A DNA stretch of 8,771 nucleotides from an uncultured Collinsella sp. Its GTDB lineage: Bacteria > Actinomycetota > Coriobacteriia > Coriobacteriales > Coriobacteriaceae. This document shows positions 1 to 7,098 of this stretch, piece by piece. Each line of letters begins with the position of its first letter. The stretch's first letter is position 1. The position numbers and the translations under genes were made by a program. The stretch lies in contig CABVAO010000058.1 of NCBI GenBank assembly GCA_902496335.1, forward strand, positions 1 to 8,771. The letters run 5' to 3'. The notes under the pieces are model-generated. The model did no database searches. It was not told where the DNA came from and saw nothing but the letters and a program-made list of their open reading frames with translations.

Positions 1-1515
1 TACTTTGATGATGAGGACGAGGAGCTGATCGACCGTCGCGAGCCAGCGCCGCTTGATTCCTTTGATCTGGTCGATGAAGAGACTGATGAGGTTGAGGACG
101 AATCAACGGAGCCCCCACAGCCTTCGCGCCTTGACTCGCTGCTTTCGAGAGCCCCCATGCACCACGGCGTTCGTGCCGGCGCGCTCCATATGAAAACTGA
201 CTGGCACCAGATCGTGACGGCAGGCGATGAGCTTGCCGTCGATGCGCCGCTCACCGATAAATCATCCATCATCTGCCGCACCGGCATGCTTATGCTGGCA
301 AGCGGAACGGGTGCCTGGCGCGTGCGCGATACCATGAATCGTGTTGCCGCCGTACTCGGTGTCACCATCCACGTTGACTTAAGTCTTCTGTCGTTTGAGT
401 GCACCTGCATCGAAGATGGTCACTGCTTTAATGAGGTCGTCAGCTTGCCCACAACGGGCGTCAATACCCATCGCATTTGGATGATGGAGAGTTTCCTCAA
501 GGAAATCGAGACCTATGGTCGTCGCTTCACGGTGCACGAGTATCACGAGATGCTCAAGACCGTTGAGAGTTCAAAACCTGATTACGCGCCTTGGCAACAG
601 GGCCTTGCGGCGGCCTGCGCCTGTGGCGCCTTCGTTTTTTTGCTCGGCGGCGGCCCTATCGAGATGGCCTGCGCGTTCGTGGGCGCGGGTGTCGGCAACT
701 TTGCCCGCTCCCATATTCTCAAGCAAGGCCTTGGTCAGTTCAGCGCGCTGACGACCGGCGTTGCGCTCGCTTGCGTTTCGTATCTGCTGGCATTGCTCGG
801 CCTTGGCCAGGTCATACCGGGGGCAATGTCGCACCAAGAAGGCTATATCGGCGCCATGCTCTTTGTGATTCCCGGCTTTCCACTCATTACGGCAGGCCTC
901 GACATCGCTAAGCTCGACATGCGAAGCGGTATCGAGCGCCTTTCATATGCCGTATCGATTATTGTGATGGCGACCCTCGTAGGTTGGATGGTTGCCGAGT
1001 GCGTTGGCCTGGCGCCGGACGACTTTGCCCCACTGGGCCTTTCGCCGCTTGCCCTTACGCTCCTGCGCGTGGTGATGAGCTTCGTTGGCGTATTCGGCTT
1101 CTCGGTGATGTTCAACAGCCCGGTAAAGATGGCCGCGGCAGCTGGGTTGATCGGCGCCGTGTCCAATACCCTGCGTCTGACCCTTGTCGATGCGCCGACG
1201 ATGATTCCCTTCCTGGGCCTCAGCACGGGAATGCCTCCCGAGGCAGCAGCGTTTATCGGCGCGCTGGTATCGGGGCTGCTCGCAAGCTTGGCTGAAGTCA
1301 AGCTCACCTACCCGCGCATCGCCCTCACGGTGCCTTCGATTGTCATTATGGTGCCGGGCTTGTATCTGTATCGCTCGATGTATTACATGTGCACCTTCGA
1401 CACGGTCAATATGCTCGGCTGGTTTGTGCGCGCAGTGCTCATCGTAGCGTTTCTGCCCGTTGGACTGGGTGTGGCGCGTACGCTCACCGACCCTCGCTGG
1501 CGCCACACCAGCTAA
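1..1515 (+). CDS. ThrE-family threonine/serine exporter (5' end outside window)
   Basis: Inner-membrane exporter of the ThrE family, expected to expel threonine and serine using the proton gradient. The frame is open from base 1 to the TAA at 1513-1515, so the gene enters from the left; the ATG at 157 is probably internal because no convincing ribosome site precedes it. Residues counted from that ATG: about 36-135 form the soluble DUF1212 domain (LMLASGTGAWRVRDTMNRVA and the following beta-rich part). From about 147 to 440 there are roughly ten hydrophobic segments, including the family-like VIPGFPLITAGLDI (237-250) and TVPSIVIMVPGLYLY (391-405). The total of at least 504 residues is already at or above the usual exporter length. 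The first 52 visible residues are highly acidic (20 Asp/Glu) and look disordered. Substrate is inferred from the family only. Confidence 0.85.
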   Translation, partial: YFDDEDEELIDRREPAPLDSFDLVDEETDEVEDESTEPPQPSRLDSLLSRAPMHHGVRAGALHMKTDWHQIVTAGDELAVDAPLTDKSSIICRTGMLMLASGTGAWRVRDTMNRVAAVLGVTIHVDLSLLSFECTCIEDGHCFNEVVSLPTTGVNTHRIWMMESFLKEIETYGRRFTVHEYHEMLKTVESSKPDYAPWQQGLAAACACGAFVFLLGGGPIEMACAFVGAGVGNFARSHILKQGLGQFSALTTGVALACVSYLLALLGLGQVIPGAMSHQEGYIGAMLFVIPGFPLITAGLDIAKLDMRSGIERLSYAVSIIVMATLVGWMVAECVGLAPDDFAPLGLSPLALTLLRVVMSFVGVFGFSVMFNSPVKMAAAAGLIGAVSNTLRLTLVDAPTMIPFLGLSTGMPPEAAAFIGALVSGLLASLAEVKLTYPRIALTVPSIVIMVPGLYLYRSMYYMCTFDTVNMLGWFVRAVLIVAFLPVGLGVARTLTDPRWRHTS

Positions 1516-1621
1516 TTGGTACAAGGGGGACAGGTTACTTTGCACCAAATGAGTTGCGGTGAAATAGGGACTGAATTGCTGCTTAAAGGGTCAAAACAGT
1601 CCGTATTCCACCGCAACTTAT
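1516..1621. repeat. REP/MITE-like element of two abutting hairpins
   Basis: Starts at the base after the exporter's stop codon. First hairpin: TTGGTACAAG (1516-1525) against CTTTGCACCAA (1538-1548), enclosing a GGGGACAGGTTA core. Second hairpin, directly adjacent: 25-base arms at 1549-1573 and 1597-1621 that are complementary at 22 of 25 positions (cores GTTGCGGTG and CACCGCAAC) around a 23-base loop. There is no T-run after the second arm, so it is not an ordinary terminator. The GGGGACAG motif resembles extragenic palindromes mobilised by IS200-like RAYT transposases; that link is an inference. The open frame at 1516-1716 runs through these arms and shows no protein-like features. Confidence 0.6.
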
Positions 1622-1669
1622 GGGGTCGGGGGATTATCGGTGCCCTGCATCTTCATAAACTCAACGCTT

Positions 1670-1689
1670 ACGAAGCGCATGCGTTTCGT
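1670..1689. repeat. 20-bp near-perfect palindrome
   Basis: ACGAAGCGCA (1670-1679) followed directly by TGCGTTTCGT (1680-1689): nine of ten pairs are complementary with no spacer. It lies between the repeat element and the terminator at 1734, in otherwise featureless DNA. It could be a protein-binding site for a regulator of the downstream DUF2798 gene, or the remains of another mobile palindrome. The DNA at 1622-1733 shows nothing else that can be assigned. Confidence 0.35.
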
Positions 1690-1733
1690 GCTAGGCTGGT
1701 TCCACCACATAAGTAGTCGCAGACGCGCGTACC

Positions 1734-1785
1734 ACGGGCGGGCGAGATGAAGTTCCAACAGCTCCATCTTGCCCGCCCGTTTTTG
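1734..1785 (+). terminator. Strong intrinsic terminator after the exporter gene
   Basis: Left arm 1734-1749 pairs with 1765-1780 over 16 consecutive positions (one G-T), GC-rich at the base (ACGGGCGGGC / GCCCGCCCGT), and can be extended inward by a few pairs. It is followed by five T at 1780-1784. The T-run is on the + strand only, so it stops rightward transcription from the exporter and repeat region. It ends 44 bases before the next start codon. Confidence 0.85.
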
Positions 1786-1828
1786 TTGCGTGGCGCCGCG
1801 GTACAACACAGAGAGGAATCTGCCCTTT

Positions 1829-2377
1829 ATGCCTATCAACAAACGGGAGAGCCTGCTGTTCACCTTTATCATGTGCTTTTGCATGGTGCTCTGGATGAGC
1901 ATCTACAACGTTGCCCTGCAGCACGGGGCCATCAACGGCGAGGTCGTTGCCGCTGCGTGGCTCGGCTTCCCCGTTGCCTACATTTTTGCCATGTGCTGCG
2001 ACTGGTTCGTCGCCAGCCCGCTCGCCAAGGGTTTCGCCTTTAAGTACTTGGTCACGCCGGGCAAGAGCTCGCCACTTGCCATGACGCTCGCCGTCAGCTC
2101 CTGCATGGTCGTTCCCATGGTCATCATCATGTCGCTGTACGGTGCCTGCGAGGGTCTGACGCACATGCCCGGCGGCATCCTTGCGAACCTGTATTCCGTG
2201 CCCGCGATCTGGATGATAAACATCCCGCATAATTTTGTGATGGCGCTGCCGTGGAACCTTTTGGTAGCCGGTCCGATTTCCCACTTCGTCTTCCGTCGCG
2301 CCTTCCCTGTGGGGACGGTTTTCGAGGAGGAGCATGCCGAGCTCTTGGAGCAGGCTATGGCTCTTGAGTGCGAGTAG
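1829..2377 (+). CDS. DUF2798 family four-helix membrane protein
   Basis: A 182-residue integral membrane protein of unknown function. The N-terminus (MPINKRESLLFTFIMCFCMV) matches the DUF2798 pattern of a short basic start followed by a helix ending in MSIYN. Helices lie at about 8-28, 40-60, 84-104 and 130-150. The two halves look like diverged copies: CMVLWM (18-23) versus CMVVPM (92-97), and WFVASPLAK (59-67) versus NLLVAGPIS (143-151). The tail 160-182 is acidic. ATG 1829 is chosen because AGAGG lies at 1812-1816 (12-base spacing, rather long) and because a longer frame from 1769 would begin inside the terminator stem and add a non-family N-terminus. It sits between two terminators, so it is likely monocistronic; its promoter is not obvious in the 44 bases after the upstream terminator. 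Confidence 0.75.
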   Translation: MPINKRESLLFTFIMCFCMVLWMSIYNVALQHGAINGEVVAAAWLGFPVAYIFAMCCDWFVASPLAKGFAFKYLVTPGKSSPLAMTLAVSSCMVVPMVIIMSLYGACEGLTHMPGGILANLYSVPAIWMINIPHNFVMALPWNLLVAGPISHFVFRRAFPVGTVFEEEHAELLEQAMALECE

Positions 2378-2379
2378 CT

Positions 2380-2431
2380 CGCTTAGGGATCTGCTGAGCG
2401 CGGGCGACTTGCTTGGTTGGAGCCCTAAGCG
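2380..2431. repeat. 9-bp inverted repeat just after the DUF2798 gene
   Basis: CGCTTAGGG (2380-2388) and CCCTAAGCG (2423-2431) are perfectly complementary across a 34-base loop, starting three bases after the stop codon. No T-run follows. It is part of about 165 bases (2378-2543) with no credible gene; the region may be a structured 3' untranslated tail ending at the terminator at 2544, or hold a small RNA. Confidence 0.35.
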
Positions 2432-2543
2432 TGGACAGCTCTCTCGGCGACATCGCGGGCGTGAGCGGTGCGCATGACCGGAGGGCCCGTGCTGCTCCGT
2501 TGCCCGACGTGCTAGCGCGCAGAACAATCTGTTGGTGCATTCG

Positions 2544-2576
2544 GCGGCTGCTGAAGCGTTTCGGCAGCCGCTTTTT
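2544..2576 (+). terminator. Intrinsic terminator upstream of the dehydratase operon
   Basis: GCGGCTGCTGAA (2544-2555) pairs with 2560-2571 (12 pairs, one G-T) around a four-base GCGT loop, followed by TTTTT at 2572-2576. It ends transcripts of the DUF2798 unit and insulates the operon promoter that starts about 12 bases later. Confidence 0.88.
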
Positions 2577-2588
2577 ATACGGAGTTTA

Positions 2589-2609
2589 AATACAACAGTC
2601 TGTTGTATT
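2589..2609. promoter_or_regulatory. Perfect 21-bp operator-like palindrome
   Basis: Arms AATACAACAG (2589-2598) and CTGTTGTATT (2600-2609) are perfectly complementary around a single central T. Size, symmetry and position suit an operator bound by a dimer of a TetR-type repressor. It lies in the upstream half of the only plausible promoter for the fused dehydratase gene, whose operon also encodes a TetR protein. Seen: the palindrome. Inferred: that the operon's own TetR binds it and blocks RNA polymerase. Confidence 0.7.
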
Positions 2610-2626
2610 ACGTAGAGTGGTATATC
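2598..2626 (+). promoter_or_regulatory. Probable promoter of the dehydratase-tetR operon
   Basis: An extended -10 element, TGG then TATATC (2618-2626), lies 33 bases before the start codon in an AT-rich patch. The -35 position (around 2598-2603) has no good consensus match and falls inside the palindrome, as expected for an operator-overlapped promoter. The initiation point would be near 2633. Confidence 0.4.
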
Positions 2627-2658
2627 TCTAGCGGGAAAAATGCGAGAGACGGAGCATT

Positions 2659-5600
2659 ATGGCGTTGCTAGTAGGACTGGACGTAGGGTCGACGACGACC
2701 AAAGTTTACGCGATGCACGAGGATATGACCGAGGCGTGGTGGGGATATCGCCGCCACGGGGCGTGTCAGACAGCGAGCGTGCGCGCCATGCTCGGCGAGC
2801 TCGCCGAGCGCTTTCCCCATGAGTCACTGCGCGTTGCGGTGACCGGCTCGGGTGCGCGCGATATCGCGACCGCGCTGGGCGCCTCGTACGTTCAGGAGGT
2901 GGTCGCCAACGCGCTCGCGATCAGCAGGTTCTATCCGCAGACGCGCTGCGCCATCGAGCTGGGCGGCCAAGACGCCAAGATGATCTTCTTCCGCACCAAC
3001 GATAAGGGAGACATCGAGGTTGCCGACATGCGCATGAACGGCTCGTGCGCAGGCGGTACCGGTGCATTTATCGACGAGATGGCAAAGCTCATGGGGGTCG
3101 GCACCGAATCGGGCGAGTTCGAGCAGCTCGCAAGCCGGGGAACGACCGTCCACGAGGTCTCGGGCCGCTGCGGCGTGTACGCAAAGACCGATATCCAGCC
3201 GCTGCTCAACGAGGGCATTCCTACCACCGACCTGGCGCTTTCGGCGCTTCACGCGGTCGCCCGCCAAACGATCGGCGGTCTGGCCCAGGGTATCGACATC
3301 GAGCCGCCGGTAATCTTCGAGGGCGGTACGCTCGCCTACAACCCCACACTGGTCCGCGTGTTCCGGGAGCAACTGAATCTATCGGACGATCAGGTTATCG
3401 TCCCGCGCGATCCGCAGATCATGGTCGCGCGCGGTGCCGCCCTGTCGCTGACCGACATGTTCGCATCGTCCCAACCGATCGACCTTCCCGACGCTTTTGT
3501 CCGGCTGGATAAGCTCGAGACGGTCGCGCCCGCAAGCGGGGAGGGACGTCTTGCCCAGCCCTTTTTTGCCACACCTGCCGAGCAGGCGGATTTTACGGCA
3601 CGCCATGGCAAAGAGACGCCGGCAAAGGGTCCGGATGCGTATGCGCCTGGAGAGACGGTGCGTGTGGCGCTCGGTATCGATTCGGGGAGCACGACGACCA
3701 AGTTCGCCCTGGTCGATGAGGCGGGTGAGCTTGTCGATTCGTTCTACGCGTCTAATAACGGCAGACCGCTCGACGTCGCCCAACAGGGTCTTGTCAGCTT
3801 GAAGAACCGCTGGGAGACAGCGGGAGTCACGCTTGCGATCGATGCCGTGGGCACCACGGGATACGGCGAGGAGCTTTTCGCGCGCGCGTTCCACGCCGAC
3901 TACCATACGGTCGAGACGGTCGCGCACGCCCGCGCCGCGTGCGCATGCGTTCCCGATGCGACCTTCGTGCTCGACATCGGCGGACAGGATATGAAGGCCA
4001 TCTGGCTCAACCACGGCGTGCTGACCGATATCGTCGTCAACGAGGCGTGCTCTGCGGGCTGCGGCTCGTTCCTCGAGGGTTTTGCCAAAAACCTCGGAAT
4101 AGCCGTTGAGGATATCGCGACCGAGGCATTTTCGTCCAAAGCCCCCGCCGTTCTCGGCAGCCGCTGCACGGTGTTCATGAACAGCAGCGTCGTTTCCGAG
4201 CAGCGGCGCGGTAAGGGTCCGGGCGACATCATGGCCGGTCTCTGCCGTTCGATTATCGAGAACGTGTTCACCAAGGTCATTCGCGTTTCAAATCTCAACC
4301 GTCTGGGCGACAAAGTCGTCGTCCAGGGCGGCACGTTCCGAAACGACGCGGTGCTGCGCGCATTCGAGCAGTATCTGGGCAAACCCGTCACGCGTGCGCC
4401 CCACCCGGGGCTGATGGGCGCTATCGGTATCGCCCTGCTCGCGCGCGAGGAATGCCGCAAGGGCGACGCCGGCACGTCGTTTATCGGGCTCGATGCCGTG
4501 GAGCGCTTCGAGCATCGCGAGTTCGGCGGCGTTACCTGCCGTCGGTGCAACAACCGCTGCCAGCGCGCGGTCGTGGCATTTGGCGACGGCTCGCTTTACG
4601 TCACGGGCAATCGCTGCCCGCGCGGCGGCGCCATCTCATGGGATGAGCTCGTGCGCGAGGTTCCCGCGGCGGAGGAGCTGCGTCCGCAGGGTGCTTGCGA
4701 GGCACAGGCACCCGGCACGGGGCGCGACCGGACCGCGGCTGCCCCCAATCTCTTTGTCGACCGCGAGAAGCTGCTGTTCGAGTCGTACCCCACGGTTCCC
4801 GTCAGCGGGGGGCGCGATGTCACGATCGGCATTCCCCGTGTGCTCGAGTTCTGGGACACCATGCCGTTCTGGTCGACGTTCTTCAGCACGCTCGGCTTTA
4901 AGGTGCGCGTCTCGGGACGCAGCACCAAGGCGATGTACGAGCGCGGTCTGGCGCACGTCACATCCGACACCGTGTGCTTCCCGGCCAAGCTCGTCCACGG
5001 GCACATCCGCAATCTCGTCGACGCCGGCGTCGACCGCATCTTCATGCCCATCATCACGACGGTGCCCACCGAAAACACCGCCTCTACCAGCGAGTGGATG
5101 TGCGCCGTCGTAAAGGGATACCCCTACGTGATGCGCAATTCCGATAACCCGGAGGAGCGTTTCGGCGTTCCGTTCGATACGCCGCTGTTCCACTGGTACG
5201 ACGAGGGCGACCGAAACCGCCAGCTCAAGGCGTGGTGCAAGGAGACCTTCGATATCGATGCCGACCTGGTTGCCAAGGCGACCGAGCAGGCGGACCGCGC
5301 GCAGGAGACGTTTGAGAACCAGCTGCAGCTGCGCGGCAGGCAGGTGCTCGAGAACGTGCACGAGGACGGCGGCTACGCGGTGGTGATCGCTTCGCGCCCG
5401 TACCACAACGACCCGCTGGTCAACCATGGGCTGCCCAAGCTCTTCTCTGAGCGCGGCATCCCCGTGCTGACGCCCGATGCGGTGCCGGGGGTCTGCAACG
5501 TCGATCTTTCCAACAGCCGCATCGACATCGTGAACAACTATCATGCGCGCATGCTGTCGTGCGCGGTCATCGTCGCATCGACGCCCGAGCTCGAGCTCGT

Positions 5601-7098
5601 GCAGATGGGCAGCTTCGGCTGCGGCCACGATGCGTATCTCACCGACGAGATCGCGCGCATGATGGGCGAGATGGGCTCCAAGGTTCCGATGATGATCAAG
5701 CTCGATGAGAGCGACGTCGCCGGTCCCATGGGCATTCGCGTGCGTTCGTTTATCGAGTCGGTCAACCGTCGTCGCGCGGAGGAGCGTGCCGAGGGCGCCC
5801 GGGTGCACGCGGTCCATCCGCTCGACGACCCGTATAAGGTCAAGTACACCAAGCGCGACCGGCACGACAAGATCGCGCTGGTCCCCAACACCTCCCATGC
5901 GTTCTGCAGGCTCATGACCGCGGCGATGCGCAATCAGGGCGTGCGCGCCGAGGCCCTTGATATCGGGCGCGAGGATGCCATCCGCCTGGGCAAACGCTAT
6001 GTGCACAACGACATCTGCTTCCCCGCGCAAATCGTGATCGGCGAGGCGCTCGCGGCACTCGAGAGCGGTAAGTACGACCCGCACGACGTCGCCGTGGTGA
6101 CTGGCAAGTATATCGGCGACTGCCGCCTGACGCACTACATGCCCCTGCTGCGCCGCGCGCTCGACGACGCGGGATACGACTATGTCCCGGTGCTCACCAA
6201 CGACGACGTCGATGCCCACAATGCGCATCCGGGTTTCAAGCTCGGCCTTGGCCCGAGCATCCAGATCGCCTACGGTCTTCCCATGATCGATGCCCTCGAG
6301 GCCATGCTTAGGCGCATCCGTCCCTACGAGCTCGAGAAGGGCGCGGCGGACGCTGCGTTCGACCGCGCGCTCGATGAGGTTATCGAGGGCATGGAGCGCT
6401 CCGGGCTGAGAGGCCAGGCGACGGGCTTCAAACGCGCGCTTGCGATCATGGACGCCGTTCCGTACGACCGCTCGAACCCGCATCCGACCGTTCTCATCGT
6501 GGGCGAGTACCTGCTCAATTTCCATCTCGGCGCCAACCACGAGATCGAGCGCTACCTCGAGGACAACGGGCTCGAGGTCATCGAGGCGCGCATGACCGAC
6601 GTGATCCGCAAGACCTATTTCTACAAGCATGCGCAGTCGCGCGAGTTCCACGTCGACCTGTCGCTGCCCGAAAAGGCCTGGTACGCCACGGCGGACAACC
6701 TGTTCGAGCTCGCGCACGACCGTTGCGACCGCCTGGGCGCGGCGAGCCCGCTCTACGAGCCGCCGACGCGCATGCCCGAGCTCGTGCGCGCGAGCGATAA
6801 GATCCTGCACCATACGTTCGATGCGGGCGAGGGCGTGCTGATTCCGGCGGAGATTCTCGAGCACGCCAAGCGCGGCTGCCGCAACTTCGTGATCCTGCAG
6901 CCGTTCGGGTGTCTGCCCAACCATGTCGTGGGGCGCGGGCTCATCCATGCGCTCAAGGAGCAGTATCCCACGGCGCAGTTCCTGCCGCTCGACTACGATC
7001 CCGACGTGAGCTTCGCCAACGTGGAGAACCGTCTTCAGATGCTCATCATGAACGCCAAGGCGCAGGGGTGCGGTGAGGCGCATGGCGAGACCGCGTAA
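2659..7098 (+). CDS. Fused acyl-CoA dehydratase activase / HgdB-like protein, candidate plasmalogen synthase
   Basis: A 1479-residue soluble iron-sulfur protein. Order: activase (BadF/HgdC-type ATPase) 1 at about 3-270, with GLDVGSTTTK (6-15), ELGGQDAK (100-107), Cys130 in NGSCAGGTG and Cys171 in SGRCGVYAK; activase 2 at about 335-597, with GIDSGSTTTK, DIGGQDMK, Cys464 and Cys503; a Cys4 motif (627, 630, 634, 653); DUF2229 from about 721 (IGIPRVLEFWDTMPFW, Cys773); HgdB-like parts to about 1468 with Cys988, Cys1120, Cys1155 and Cys1418 (QPFGCLPNHVVGRG). In this superfamily the activase hydrolyses ATP to inject an electron into the dehydratase partner. The one-chain architecture matches anaerobic plasmalogen synthases (PlsA/PlsR), which convert an sn-1 ester into a vinyl ether; an unknown reductase or dehydratase of this class remains possible. 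No membrane helix is visible. ATG 2659 has GGAG at 2651-2654. It is followed by an overlapping TetR gene. The family is certain; the reaction is inferred. Confidence 0.9.
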   Translation: MALLVGLDVGSTTTKVYAMHEDMTEAWWGYRRHGACQTASVRAMLGELAERFPHESLRVAVTGSGARDIATALGASYVQEVVANALAISRFYPQTRCAIELGGQDAKMIFFRTNDKGDIEVADMRMNGSCAGGTGAFIDEMAKLMGVGTESGEFEQLASRGTTVHEVSGRCGVYAKTDIQPLLNEGIPTTDLALSALHAVARQTIGGLAQGIDIEPPVIFEGGTLAYNPTLVRVFREQLNLSDDQVIVPRDPQIMVARGAALSLTDMFASSQPIDLPDAFVRLDKLETVAPASGEGRLAQPFFATPAEQADFTARHGKETPAKGPDAYAPGETVRVALGIDSGSTTTKFALVDEAGELVDSFYASNNGRPLDVAQQGLVSLKNRWETAGVTLAIDAVGTTGYGEELFARAFHADYHTVETVAHARAACACVPDATFVLDIGGQDMKAIWLNHGVLTDIVVNEACSAGCGSFLEGFAKNLGIAVEDIATEAFSSKAPAVLGSRCTVFMNSSVVSEQRRGKGPGDIMAGLCRSIIENVFTKVIRVSNLNRLGDKVVVQGGTFRNDAVLRAFEQYLGKPVTRAPHPGLMGAIGIALLAREECRKGDAGTSFIGLDAVERFEHREFGGVTCRRCNNRCQRAVVAFGDGSLYVTGNRCPRGGAISWDELVREVPAAEELRPQGACEAQAPGTGRDRTAAAPNLFVDREKLLFESYPTVPVSGGRDVTIGIPRVLEFWDTMPFWSTFFSTLGFKVRVSGRSTKAMYERGLAHVTSDTVCFPAKLVHGHIRNLVDAGVDRIFMPIITTVPTENTASTSEWMCAVVKGYPYVMRNSDNPEERFGVPFDTPLFHWYDEGDRNRQLKAWCKETFDIDADLVAKATEQADRAQETFENQLQLRGRQVLENVHEDGGYAVVIASRPYHNDPLVNHGLPKLFSERGIPVLTPDAVPGVCNVDLSNSRIDIVNNYHARMLSCAVIVASTPELELVQMGSFGCGHDAYLTDEIARMMGEMGSKVPMMIKLDESDVAGPMGIRVRSFIESVNRRRAEERAEGARVHAVHPLDDPYKVKYTKRDRHDKIALVPNTSHAFCRLMTAAMRNQGVRAEALDIGREDAIRLGKRYVHNDICFPAQIVIGEALAALESGKYDPHDVAVVTGKYIGDCRLTHYMPLLRRALDDAGYDYVPVLTNDDVDAHNAHPGFKLGLGPSIQIAYGLPMIDALEAMLRRIRPYELEKGAADAAFDRALDEVIEGMERSGLRGQATGFKRALAIMDAVPYDRSNPHPTVLIVGEYLLNFHLGANHEIERYLEDNGLEVIEARMTDVIRKTYFYKHAQSREFHVDLSLPEKAWYATADNLFELAHDRCDRLGAASPLYEPPTRMPELVRASDKILHHTFDAGEGVLIPAEILEHAKRGCRNFVILQPFGCLPNHVVGRGLIHALKEQYPTAQFLPLDYDPDVSFANVENRLQMLIMNAKAQGCGEAHGETA

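Noticed and set aside
1516..1716. 66-residue + strand frame after the exporter
   Set aside because: It begins with TTG at the exporter's stop, has no ribosome site, and is made of the inverted-repeat element.
1720..1785. T-box riboswitch before the terminator
   Set aside because: GTACCACGGGC just before the stem resembles the T-box core, but the essential TGG of TGGNACC reads GCG here, and no Stem I, specifier loop or amino-acid gene is evident.
1802..1808. TACAACA half-site before the DUF2798 gene, as a second target of the TetR protein
   Set aside because: The seven bases match one arm of the palindrome, but no complementary arm lies at the right distance; a seven-base match is expected by chance.
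1691..2527. 278-residue minus-strand open frame
   Set aside because: It lies opposite the DUF2798 gene and the terminator; its composition is low-complexity and charged, with no domain.
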